From Treponema sp. (GTDB lineage: Bacteria; Spirochaetota; Spirochaetia; Treponematales; Treponemataceae), in NCBI GenBank assembly GCA_024400915.1, contig JAKSLX010000004.1, positions 62,001 to 126,000 on the forward strand: a DNA stretch of 64,000 nt, given 5' to 3'. Position numbers and translations under genes: made by a program. Of the stretch, positions 51,991 through 60,037 are shown piece by piece (the stretch's first letter is position 1; each line of letters opens with the position of its first letter). Below the pieces are notes generated by a model. That model had not been told where the DNA came from. It did not search any database and saw nothing but the letters and a program-made list of their open reading frames with translations.

Positions 51991-53694
51991 ATGTATAAAC
52001 CAGAGTTACTTAACACATTGAAAGGATACACTGGCGCCGCTTTTGCAAAAGACGCCATTGCAGGTATCATCGTCGGAATCGTGGCACTCCCACTTTCCAT
52101 TGCATTTGCCATTGCTTCAGGTTGCTCTCCTGAAACAGGTCTTTACACAGCCATCATCGCAGGATTCTGTATCGCAGCATTCGGCGGAACAAGATGTCAG
52201 ATTGGCGGTCCTACAGGTGCATTCACCGTTATCATCTATGCCATCGTAAATAATCCGCAGCTTGGAATTGGCGGTCTTGCAACAGCTACTGTAATTGCAG
52301 GTATCCTCCTCATCCTCCTTGGTGCATTCAAGCTAGGCGGCCTTGTAAAGTTCATTCCATACACAATCGTCGTTGGATTTACAGCAGGTATCGCAGTTAC
52401 AATCGCCAGCGGTCAGATCGGTGACTTCTTTGGTCTTGCCCCAATTACAGCATCAAATCCTGTAATGATTCTTGGTGAAAAGTTTGAAAAGATGCCTGGT
52501 GAATTCCATCAGAAGATGATCGCTTACTCTCAGATTTTCAACACAATCGATGCATATACAACAATCATGGCAATTCTTTCCCTCGTTGCCCTTTTCATGT
52601 GGCCAAAGGTAACAAAGAAGATTCCAGGATCTCTCATCGTAATCATCGCAGCTACAGTAATCCACATCATTCTCAACAGAACTTGCGGACTTGAAACAAC
52701 ACTCATCGGCGACAGATACAAGATTCCATCAAGCTTGCCTTCTCCAAAGGCTCCAGACTTCAGCTTCATGACAATCAAAACTGTTTTCCCAACAGCCATT
52801 TCCATTGCAGTTCTTGCAGCCATCGAATCACTTCTTTCTGCGGTTGTTGCTGACGGTATGATCGGTGCAAAGCATGACTCAAACAACGAGCTCATCGGCC
52901 AGGGAATCGCAAACCTTGCATCACCTTTGTTCGGTGGACTTCCTGCAACAGGTGCCATTGCCCGTACAGCTACAAACATCAACAACGGCGGACGCACTCC
53001 AGTAGCAGGTATCATCCATGCCATCGTGCTTCTCCTCATCATGATTTTCTTTGGCAAGTATGTTGAATACATTCCAATGGCAGCCCTTGCAGCAGTTTTG
53101 ATTCAGGTTGCCTGGAACATGGCAGGAATTCCTTCAATCAGAAAACTCCTTAAAGGCCAGAAGTCAGACATCACTGTTCTTACATCTACATTCCTCATCA
53201 CTGTTTTTGTAGACCTTACATACGCAATCGGTGTTGGACTCATCATCGCAGCCTTCTTCTTCATCAAGAAAATCATCGACCTTTCTGAAGTTGAAACCGG
53301 TAACACAACAATCGTAACAGGAATCAAGGGTGACGGATCTACAGAAACCATCGACCTTCCAAAGGGTGTTTTGGTATACGAAATTGAAGGCTCCCTCTTC
53401 TTTGGTACAGTAAGAAAATTCGAATACGCAATTGAACGTGCAGGTTCTGACTGCAAGGCTTTGATTTTCCGCATGAGAAATCTCATCTACCTTGATGCAG
53501 GTGGAATCCAGGCTCTTGAACAGGCAAAGGCAGCATGCGACAGAAAGGGCATCACAATCATCCTTAGCGGAATCCATACACAGCCATTCATGCTCTGTGA
53601 AAAGTCAGGCATGTCTGATAAACTTGGTCGTGAAAACATCTGTGCAAACATCAATGCTGCTCTTGCACGCGCAAAAGAAGTAATTGAAAAATAA
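51991..53694 (+). CDS. SulP-family anion permease with STAS domain
   Basis: About 567 residues from ATG 51991; a GTG at 51973 is a less likely start. Twelve or more hydrophobic helices include DAIAGIIVGIVALPLSIAFA, GLYTAIIAGFCIAAFGGTRCQ and the SulP signature GGLPATGAIARTATNINNGGR. The cytosolic STAS domain follows (VLVYEIEGSLFFGTVRKF, then ALIFRMRNLIYLDAGGIQAL). SulP proteins carry sulfate, bicarbonate, dicarboxylates or other anions; the substrate cannot be told from sequence. A CATAAT box lies 9 nt before the ATG. ychF follows after 14 nt. Confidence 0.9.
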   Translation: MYKPELLNTLKGYTGAAFAKDAIAGIIVGIVALPLSIAFAIASGCSPETGLYTAIIAGFCIAAFGGTRCQIGGPTGAFTVIIYAIVNNPQLGIGGLATATVIAGILLILLGAFKLGGLVKFIPYTIVVGFTAGIAVTIASGQIGDFFGLAPITASNPVMILGEKFEKMPGEFHQKMIAYSQIFNTIDAYTTIMAILSLVALFMWPKVTKKIPGSLIVIIAATVIHIILNRTCGLETTLIGDRYKIPSSLPSPKAPDFSFMTIKTVFPTAISIAVLAAIESLLSAVVADGMIGAKHDSNNELIGQGIANLASPLFGGLPATGAIARTATNINNGGRTPVAGIIHAIVLLLIMIFFGKYVEYIPMAALAAVLIQVAWNMAGIPSIRKLLKGQKSDITVLTSTFLITVFVDLTYAIGVGLIIAAFFFIKKIIDLSEVETGNTTIVTGIKGDGSTETIDLPKGVLVYEIEGSLFFGTVRKFEYAIERAGSDCKALIFRMRNLIYLDAGGIQALEQAKAACDRKGITIILSGIHTQPFMLCEKSGMSDKLGRENICANINAALARAKEVIEK

Positions 53695-53708
53695 ATTGGA
53701 GTAAAGAT

Positions 53709-54839
53709 ATGAAACTTACATGTGGTATCGTTGGACTTCCTAATGTTGGAAAGTCAACTATTTTTAGCGCACTCACAAAGGCTCCTGCAGAAGCTGCAAA
53801 CTACCCTTTCTGCACTATTGATCCAAATGTCGGTATCGTTGATCTTCCTGATGAACGCCTTGATTTCATGTGCTCTATTTTTGAGCCAAAAAAGAAGATT
53901 CCTGCAACAGTAGACTTTGTTGACATTGCGGGACTCATCAAGGGTGCAAGCCAGGGCGAAGGACTTGGAAACAAGTTCCTTGCAAACATCCGTGAAACAG
54001 CTGTAATCGCTCACGTTGTTCGCTGCTTTGACAACCCTGACATTCAGCACGTTCGTGAAGACGCAAAGACAGATGCTCCTATCGATCCTGAAAGCGACAT
54101 CCTTACAATCGACTTTGAACTTGCACAGGCTGACCTTGATACAATCAACAAGCACGCAGACAAAGTTGCAAAACAGATTCGCGCTCTTGGAAAGGATGAA
54201 GAAAAGCGTCTTGCACCATACTTCAGCGCAGTAGAAAAAATCAAGCCTTTGCTTGAAGACGGAAAGTGCGCACGCATGGCAGACCTTACAGACGAAGAAA
54301 AGGCTGCGGTATACGAACTTCACCTTTTGACAATCAAACCACAGGTCTATGTCTGCAACATCGACGAAGATACCATTGACAGCGGTACAAACAACTATGT
54401 TGAGACAGTAAAGAAATTCGCCGCAGAACAGAAGTCTGAAGTTATCGTAATCTGCGGAAAGTTTGAGTCTGATCTTTCTGACATCACTGATGAAAATGAC
54501 CGCAAGGAATTCATGGATTCAGTTGGACTTAAAGAATCAGGACTCACAGTTCTTGCACGCACCGTTTACCACCTTATGGGACTCCGCACATTCTTTACAG
54601 GCGGTGCCGACGAATGCCGCGCATGGACAATCCACGCAGGAGACAAGGCTCCTCAGGCTGCAGGTGTAATCCACACAGACTTTGAAAAGGGATTCATCAA
54701 GGCTGAAGCTTACACAGTTGACGACCTTAGGGAATACAAGTCTGAAGCCGCAATCAAGGCTGCAGGCAAGTACCGTCAGGAAGGAAAGGAATATGTTGTT
54801 CAGGACGGCGATGTTCTTTTCTTCAAGTTTAATGTTTAA
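53709..54839 (+). CDS. ychF: Redox-regulated ATPase YchF (Obg family)
   Basis: 376 residues. The N-terminal P-loop is GIVGLPNVGKST, switch II is DFVDIAGLIKGAS, and the altered G4 motif CNIDED replaces NKxD, the feature that gives YchF its ATP preference. The central coiled coil spans about residues 140-200. The C-terminal TGS domain contains FFTGGADECRAWTI, GVIHTDFEKGFIKAEA and YVVQDGDVLFFKFNV. YchF binds ribosomes and influences stress responses. GGAG lies before the ATG; it is the second gene of a sulP-ychF transcript. Confidence 0.95.
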   Translation: MKLTCGIVGLPNVGKSTIFSALTKAPAEAANYPFCTIDPNVGIVDLPDERLDFMCSIFEPKKKIPATVDFVDIAGLIKGASQGEGLGNKFLANIRETAVIAHVVRCFDNPDIQHVREDAKTDAPIDPESDILTIDFELAQADLDTINKHADKVAKQIRALGKDEEKRLAPYFSAVEKIKPLLEDGKCARMADLTDEEKAAVYELHLLTIKPQVYVCNIDEDTIDSGTNNYVETVKKFAAEQKSEVIVICGKFESDLSDITDENDRKEFMDSVGLKESGLTVLARTVYHLMGLRTFFTGGADECRAWTIHAGDKAPQAAGVIHTDFEKGFIKAEAYTVDDLREYKSEAAIKAAGKYRQEGKEYVVQDGDVLFFKFNV

Positions 54840-54840
54840 T

Positions 54841-54911
54841 GGGCAAAAGCCTTGTTGAAGAGTAATTTTTACATCGAATAACTTTTGCCCTACGGTTGCT
54901 TTGGCAACCGT
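54841..54911. terminator. Two nested/tandem hairpins between ychF and the RluA-family gene
   Basis: GGGCAAAAG (54841-54849) pairs with CTTTTGCCC (54882-54890). ACGGTTGC (54892-54899) pairs with GCAACCGT (54904-54911). Located between convergent genes; T tracts are weak, so function as a terminator is inferred from position. Confidence 0.5.
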
Positions 54912-54927
54912 GAATACTGGCAAAGTG

Positions 54928-56274
54928 TCAAAATAGCTCTTTACATTCAAAGGTCACCTTCTCCCCTGTTGTCGGGTGCGGGAAGGTGATTTTTTTTGCA
55001 TGCAGCATAAGTCGCTCACCTGGCTCACAATGTCCGTAGAGAGTATCACCGATTATGGGCATTCCAAAACCGTGGCTGTCGGCAGAAACCAGACGCAGCT
55101 GATGGGTTCTGCCCGTGTGGGGAATGTATTGGATTCTTGTAGCATCACGACGGCTGCCGTCAGGGGCAGTATATTTTTCAACACCAAGTATGTTCCACTC
55201 CGTAACAGCTTTCTTTCCGTTTACGTCATCCCAGATCTGATGAGGCCGATTGTCTACATCAAGGCGGAAATACAGTTCATTTTGTCCGTGCTGAGGAACA
55301 CCCTTGCGAGCAAGCACACCATCAAGGAGTGCAACATATTCCTTCTGAACTTCACCACGTTCAAAGGCCATGTTCATTGCCCTATGAGCATCCTTTGTAA
55401 AGGCAAGGATCATTATTCCGCTTGTTTCCATATCAAGTCGATGGACGGCAGGCTGTTTTATTTCTACGGCATCTCCATAAATTCTTCTGAATCTAGTCTC
55501 GACAGAATCTTCTTTTTCAGGACCGCGACCAGGGACACTCAAAAGTCCGCTTTGTTTGTCCACGACTACAATGTCATCATCACGGTAAAGAATCTTTAAT
55601 CCCATCATCTCAGGAAGAATCAATCCGCATCGTTCATCACATGGACCATAAACATGACCTGACTTTTTTGTTTCACTGTCTTTGCCGTAGTAAACTTCGC
55701 ACATGCTCACAGGTATAAGACCGTTTTTATAGCAATAATCAAGCAATTTTGGAGCACAGCAATCACCAGTTCCTGTAGGAGGAAGTTTTCCTTTGTTTGT
55801 TACGGCACAAATTTCCTTAAGGGATTTTATTTTTCCATCAAAACAATGAAAGGTATAAAGATCGTGAACTTTAGAAAGGGATTCCGTCGTAAGTTTTTCC
55901 CGCTGCTTTTTAAGTTCATTTTTTCTAGACAAATCATCAGTCGAATTTATTGAATCCGTGAGACTATGTATTTCCTTATCGTTGGTTGAAAGAGCTTCGT
56001 TTATTCTTTCCGTAGAGACAATGGGCTCTATAAAAATTCCCCCAAGAAGATTTTTTGGATCTACTATTTTTCTTGCATTACCCGAAACCGTGTAGAGGAG
56101 AACTGATTCATCATCTTTGCATTTACAAAGGCATACGCCAACCATTATTCCGTTTGATGAGCGCTCACTGCTAATGCGCCCAGTATGTTCAAGAAAAATT
56201 TTATTTTCATCGAGGAAAGAAATGATTTTTCTACAGACTTCCAGTGCTCTGGTTTCATCAAATGGTGCAAACAT
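54928..56274 (-). CDS. RluA-family pseudouridine synthase with an N-terminal cysteine-containing extension
   Basis: 448 residues. The catalytic domain (about 225-448) has HRLDMETSGIMILAFT with the nucleophilic Asp281, VVDKQSGLLSVPGRG, KEYVALLDGVL and HTGRTHQLRLVSAD, the standard RluA set. Uridine isomerisation in rRNA or tRNA is the role; the site is unknown. The first 220 residues are an extra domain with a charged coiled segment (about 95-130) and cysteines at 172, 173, 181, 192, 212 and 216 (PPTGTGDCCAPKLLDYC and CDERC), which could bind metal. I recall similar extensions in Bacteroidetes relatives. Its ATG has TACAAT 7 nt upstream. Confidence 0.85.
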   Translation of the reverse strand: MFAPFDETRALEVCRKIISFLDENKIFLEHTGRISSERSSNGIMVGVCLCKCKDDESVLLYTVSGNARKIVDPKNLLGGIFIEPIVSTERINEALSTNDKEIHSLTDSINSTDDLSRKNELKKQREKLTTESLSKVHDLYTFHCFDGKIKSLKEICAVTNKGKLPPTGTGDCCAPKLLDYCYKNGLIPVSMCEVYYGKDSETKKSGHVYGPCDERCGLILPEMMGLKILYRDDDIVVVDKQSGLLSVPGRGPEKEDSVETRFRRIYGDAVEIKQPAVHRLDMETSGIMILAFTKDAHRAMNMAFERGEVQKEYVALLDGVLARKGVPQHGQNELYFRLDVDNRPHQIWDDVNGKKAVTEWNILGVEKYTAPDGSRRDATRIQYIPHTGRTHQLRLVSADSHGFGMPIIGDTLYGHCEPGERLMLHAKKITFPHPTTGEKVTFECKELF

Positions 56275-56281
56275 GTTTTGT

Positions 56282-56287
56282 ATTGTA
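56282..56287 (-). promoter_or_regulatory. Leaderless -10 box for the RluA-family gene
   Basis: TACAAT on the reverse strand, 7 nt before ATG 56274 and only 12 bp from the opposing -10 box. Confidence 0.45.
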
Positions 56288-56299
56288 ATGAAAAACTGA

Positions 56300-56305
56300 T
56301 ATAAT
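56300..56305 (+). promoter_or_regulatory. Leaderless -10 box for the TrmN6-like gene
   Basis: TATAAT, 6 nt before ATG 56312. Overlaps the divergent promoter on the other strand. Confidence 0.5.
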
Positions 56306-56311
56306 CACCAC

Positions 56312-57043
56312 ATGACCAGCAACATCTCAATAGAAGAACTTTCTCAATGTGGAAGCCCCTACAAGATTCTTCAGGACAAAAGTAAATTTTGTTTTGGCAT
56401 TGATGCAATACTTCTTGCGAACTTTGCAAATGGAACACGGGGGAAAAAAATTTGCGATCTTTGTACGGGCAACGGGATCATACCGATTTTACTTTCAGAC
56501 ATAATCAAAGCAGAAGAAATACACGGCATTGAACTCCAAAAAGAAATTGCAGACCTTGCAAAGGAAAGCATCAGGATCAACGGGCTTGAAAACAGAATCA
56601 AGATATTTGAAGGCAACTTAAAAGAAGCCTGCACTATATTAGAAAAAAACACCTATGATGCAGTAACCGTAAATCCGCCATACATGAAAAACAATCCGTC
56701 CATCAAGGAGACACCAAAATCCATTGCTCGACAGGAAATTTACTGTACACTTGAAGATGTAATAAAAGCTTCTTCGGGCCTGCTTAAATCAAACGGAAAA
56801 CTTTTCATGATACACAGACCAAACCGGCTCGCTGAAATTTTTGTTCTTCTTGAAAAATACAATCTTGGCGCAAGAAAGATGAGACTGGTTCAGCCTAAAG
56901 AAAATGAAAAGCCTACCATGGTTTTGATTGAAGCTGAAAAATGCTCCCACCCAGAACTTATAGTTCAGCAGACACTAACCGTGTACTCACAGAAGGGAAC
57001 TTACACAGAAGAAGTGAATAAAATCTACGGAAGAAATCAGTAG
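56312..57043 (+). CDS. trmN: tRNA1(Val) adenine-37 N6-methyltransferase (TrmN6/YfiC-like)
   Basis: 243 residues. The entry segment KFCFGIDAILLANFA and the SAM motif KKICDLCTGNGIIPILLSD are followed by HGIELQKEIADLA and the amino-methylase motif VTVNPPYMK (NPPY). This combination is typical of the YfiC/TrmN6 group that methylates N6 of A37 in tRNA1(Val). Other N6-adenine methylases share NPPY, so the substrate is by family likeness. Its stop overlaps the end of the convergent BMP gene by 7 bp. Confidence 0.82.
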   Translation: MTSNISIEELSQCGSPYKILQDKSKFCFGIDAILLANFANGTRGKKICDLCTGNGIIPILLSDIIKAEEIHGIELQKEIADLAKESIRINGLENRIKIFEGNLKEACTILEKNTYDAVTVNPPYMKNNPSIKETPKSIARQEIYCTLEDVIKASSGLLKSNGKLFMIHRPNRLAEIFVLLEKYNLGARKMRLVQPKENEKPTMVLIEAEKCSHPELIVQQTLTVYSQKGTYTEEVNKIYGRNQ

Positions 57044-58116
57044 GACTTAAAACTCACTCCCTCAACAAACCAATCCATATTCAATAGAGAAAGGGAATTG
57101 ATTTCCATACCTTCATCAATTTTCATATTGCCATTCATGTCGTATATTGGACCTGCAAAAACATTTAGTTCTCCGGAAAGAATCCTTCTCTTTGCATTAT
57201 CAACACACTTTTTCGTACCTGGATTACAGAGCTTTGAAAGTTCGCTTAAATCAACAAGACCTGATTCGATACCGCCAATATAGTAACGGGCCTCCCAATT
57301 TTCTTCCAGATAACGCTGAACTTCATCAATTACAAAGATCTCCCAATTGCAGCAAACCGATGTAAGGTAGGAATCAGGAGCCTCTTTTATAGATGGATAA
57401 TTGCAATCAATGAGGAACGCACCCTTTTGCTGTGCAACTGAATGAACTGCATTGCAATTCAAATTCTGAGTCAAGATATCGCAGCCTTGATTTATAAGTT
57501 CTTCCGCCCTGTACTTTGCCTCTAAGTAATTATAGAGAGAATCTGTCCAGCGAACGTTTACGATTGCATCAGGATTCACGGATTTTACACCAAGAGTAAA
57601 GGCATTGATTTCCCTTATATATTCAGGTTCAGGAAATGCTGCAATATAACCGATTTTGTTTGCCGTAGTTTTAAGACCTGCTACAATTCCCGCAAGATAC
57701 CTTGCTTCATACGAACGTGCAGAATAACAGGAAACATTATTGGCAGCTCTGCTTCCAGAACATTGTGCAAATTTAACTTCAGGAAATTCCTGAGCCATAT
57801 CGAGGACATATTTATCAAAGCCAGTGGCTGTTGAAAAAATTATTCCGCACCCTTGTTTAACAAGTTCCTTTATGACGGTTTCACAATATACAGTTTCAGG
57901 AACATCTTCCACATACAGGGTCCTTACGCCTTTTCTTTCAAGGGCAAGTCGACCTCTGTCTTGAGCCTGGAAATATCCTCTGTCGTTGATTTTTCCGCCG
58001 TAAATAAATCCTACCTTGAGATTTTTTCCAGATAAAGATTTAGAAAAGGCATCTTTTTTTGAACATCCGCACAACAAAGCTGCGAGTACTAAAATAAAAA
58101 ATAAACATCTCTTCAT
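57037..58116 (-). CDS. BMP-family substrate-binding lipoprotein
   Basis: 359 residues. Lipobox LLCGC with Cys18. The mature protein is a two-lobe binding protein of the BMP/PnrA (TmpC) family: KVGFIYGGKINDRGYFQAQDRGR, IIFSTATGFDKYV, EARYLAGIVAGLKTTANKIGYIAA and FTLGVKSVNPDA. Relatives bind purine nucleosides or autoinducers and deliver them to an ABC transporter, or are membrane antigens. No permease or ATPase gene is adjacent. It has many cysteines for a secreted protein. An AGGAG ribosome-binding site is present. Confidence 0.85.
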   Translation of the reverse strand: MKRCLFFILVLAALLCGCSKKDAFSKSLSGKNLKVGFIYGGKINDRGYFQAQDRGRLALERKGVRTLYVEDVPETVYCETVIKELVKQGCGIIFSTATGFDKYVLDMAQEFPEVKFAQCSGSRAANNVSCYSARSYEARYLAGIVAGLKTTANKIGYIAAFPEPEYIREINAFTLGVKSVNPDAIVNVRWTDSLYNYLEAKYRAEELINQGCDILTQNLNCNAVHSVAQQKGAFLIDCNYPSIKEAPDSYLTSVCCNWEIFVIDEVQRYLEENWEARYYIGGIESGLVDLSELSKLCNPGTKKCVDNAKRRILSGELNVFAGPIYDMNGNMKIDEGMEINSLSLLNMDWFVEGVSFKSY

Positions 58117-58128
58117 AACGGCTATCTC

Positions 58129-60036
58129 CTAGCGCTGCTTTTTATACTGATTTTTTTCTTTCTGTTTCTGGCGGCTTTTTTCCTGTTGCTGTTCCTTAAG
58201 CTTTTCTTCCTTTTCCGTCAGCTTTTTCTTTGTTGATGTATCCCATTCAACAGAAACTTTTCTTCTTTCAATGTCAGGAATTCTGAGGAATGTAAGGCAG
58301 TCAGCACGATGAACAGTAATTCCCCTTGAACGGGAAATATAACCTACTATAGGTTCTCCGGGAACTGGAGCACAGCATCTTGCAATTGTAACAAGGTAAT
58401 TGGTAAGGTCATCAACCCTGATTTTTCCTGAATACTGAGTCTCCGCTTCCTTTTTTCTTTCCCTGGTTTTCTTTCTTTTTTCTTCCGCAACTTTTTTTGA
58501 ATAGATTGTGTTGGCAAGAATTTCGGCATCCCTTTTTTCCTGAGCTTCCCTATCAATGTAAGTCGGATCATTGGCAGTAAGCCATGCGTTGATTCTGGAA
58601 CGTGCACGACTTGTCTTTACTGAGTTCAACTGAGACTGGGTAGGATGAGCCTGAGGATTCGTAAGGATGTCAATAATCTGTGTATTCTGCAACGGTTGTG
58701 TCAAAGGAATGATTTTTCCGTCAGCTTTAGCACCAATTATTTTTTCACCGATAGAAGAATGAATCATGTAGGCAAAATCGATAGCATTGGCCCCCTGAGG
58801 AAGTTCCTTAACATCTCCCATTGGCGTAAATACATATATTGAATCCCCAAGAAGTTCGCTTTTAAGTTCCTTGAAGAAACTTTCGTTGCTAAGGTCTTCA
58901 TCGCGGAGGGCTCTAAGCTGATTGATGATACTCAAATCTTCAGCCTTTACCATATCCTTGTTTGTGCCTTTCTTATAAAGCCAGTGGGAAGCAACACCAT
59001 GTTCTGCAATATTATGCATGTCCTGAGTTCTTATCTGTATTTCCAGAGGCTTGCCTTCACAGATTACGGTTGTATGCAAAGACTGATATCCGTTAGCTTT
59101 AGGCATGGCAATGTAATCTTTAAAACGACCTTCCATAGGCTTGAACAAACCGTGGACAATTCCAATGAGGGTATAACATTCGGTGTTGGTATTGCAGATT
59201 ATTCTGAGGGCAAGGAGATCATAAAGTTCTCCGGCATCTTTGTTTCTTTTTTTCATCTTCTGATAGATGGAATAAAAATGTTTTGCACGGCTTGAGATAG
59301 TAACGGAGATGCCAGCTTTTTCCGTAGCGGTATAAATTTTCTTTACGGCATTGTTAAGGTAGTCTGCCCTTTCCTGCTTTTTCTGTGCCACAATGGATTT
59401 AATCTGCTGGAAAACATCTGGGTTTGAATATTTCAGGGAAAGGTCTTCCATCTCGCTTTTGATGTCAGCCATACCGAGACGACTTGCAAGAGGACACCAG
59501 ATGTCTATGACTTCTTTTGCAACTGCCTTCTGAGATTCAGGGCTTACGAATTTAAGGTTGCGCATTCGATCAAGACGGTCGGCAAGCTTTACAAGGATAA
59601 CGCGGATGTCATCAACCATGGCAAAAAGCATTTTCCTTATGCTATCAGCCTGCTGCATGGTTTTGCTCTTTATCTTAAGGCTTGTGATTTTAGCAGTTCC
59701 GTTGCAAATTACTGCAATTTCCTTGCCAAAGAGTTTTTCAATTTCGGGAAGACAGTCATTATCCACATCAAGGATATTGTGAAAAAGTCCTGCTATAATT
59801 GTATCAGCACCAAGGTGCTTTTCTGCAAGGACACGGGCTACACGAAGTGGATGGACATAATATGGCTTTCCACAATTGCGTTTAAGGACAGCAGTTTTTC
59901 CGATGAGATAATTCCACGCGCTGGAAATTTTCTTTTCGTCATCTTCATCATAGATTTCAGAAAAATCCTTAAGGAATGCATTGATGAGAATTTCTGGATC
60001 TGTTTCTGTCTGTTCTATTCCCTTTAATTCGCTCAT
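58129..60036 (-). CDS. rel: RelA/SpoT-type (p)ppGpp synthetase with degenerate hydrolase domain
   Basis: 635 residues, about 100 fewer than typical long Rel proteins. The N-terminal HD domain keeps VHPLRVARVL (His62) but reads LFHNILDVD where HDxxED is expected, and ADRLDRMRNL where the usual Asn follows ADRLH. So the metal-binding Asp, catalytic Glu-Asp pair and Asn are lost (N87, D90, V91, R157). The synthetase domain is intact: YDLLALRII, GRFKDYIAMPKANGYQSLHTT and EIQIRTQDMHNIAEHG. TGS (IYVFTPMGDVKELPQGANAIDFAY) and the zinc-type CC segment (ARCCAPVPGEPI) follow. The C-terminal ACT domain is absent, replaced by a Lys/Glu/Gln tail. Confidence 0.9.
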   Translation of the reverse strand: MSELKGIEQTETDPEILINAFLKDFSEIYDEDDEKKISSAWNYLIGKTAVLKRNCGKPYYVHPLRVARVLAEKHLGADTIIAGLFHNILDVDNDCLPEIEKLFGKEIAVICNGTAKITSLKIKSKTMQQADSIRKMLFAMVDDIRVILVKLADRLDRMRNLKFVSPESQKAVAKEVIDIWCPLASRLGMADIKSEMEDLSLKYSNPDVFQQIKSIVAQKKQERADYLNNAVKKIYTATEKAGISVTISSRAKHFYSIYQKMKKRNKDAGELYDLLALRIICNTNTECYTLIGIVHGLFKPMEGRFKDYIAMPKANGYQSLHTTVICEGKPLEIQIRTQDMHNIAEHGVASHWLYKKGTNKDMVKAEDLSIINQLRALRDEDLSNESFFKELKSELLGDSIYVFTPMGDVKELPQGANAIDFAYMIHSSIGEKIIGAKADGKIIPLTQPLQNTQIIDILTNPQAHPTQSQLNSVKTSRARSRINAWLTANDPTYIDREAQEKRDAEILANTIYSKKVAEEKRKKTRERKKEAETQYSGKIRVDDLTNYLVTIARCCAPVPGEPIVGYISRSRGITVHRADCLTFLRIPDIERRKVSVEWDTSTKKKLTEKEEKLKEQQQEKSRQKQKEKNQYKKQR

Positions 60037-60037
60037 A

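Noticed and set aside
52530..53072. 180-residue open frame opposite the SulP gene
   Set aside because: Antisense of conserved membrane helices; no domain of its own.
54976..55599. 207-residue open frame opposite the RluA-family gene
   Set aside because: Shadow of a gene with clear catalytic motifs; no start signal.
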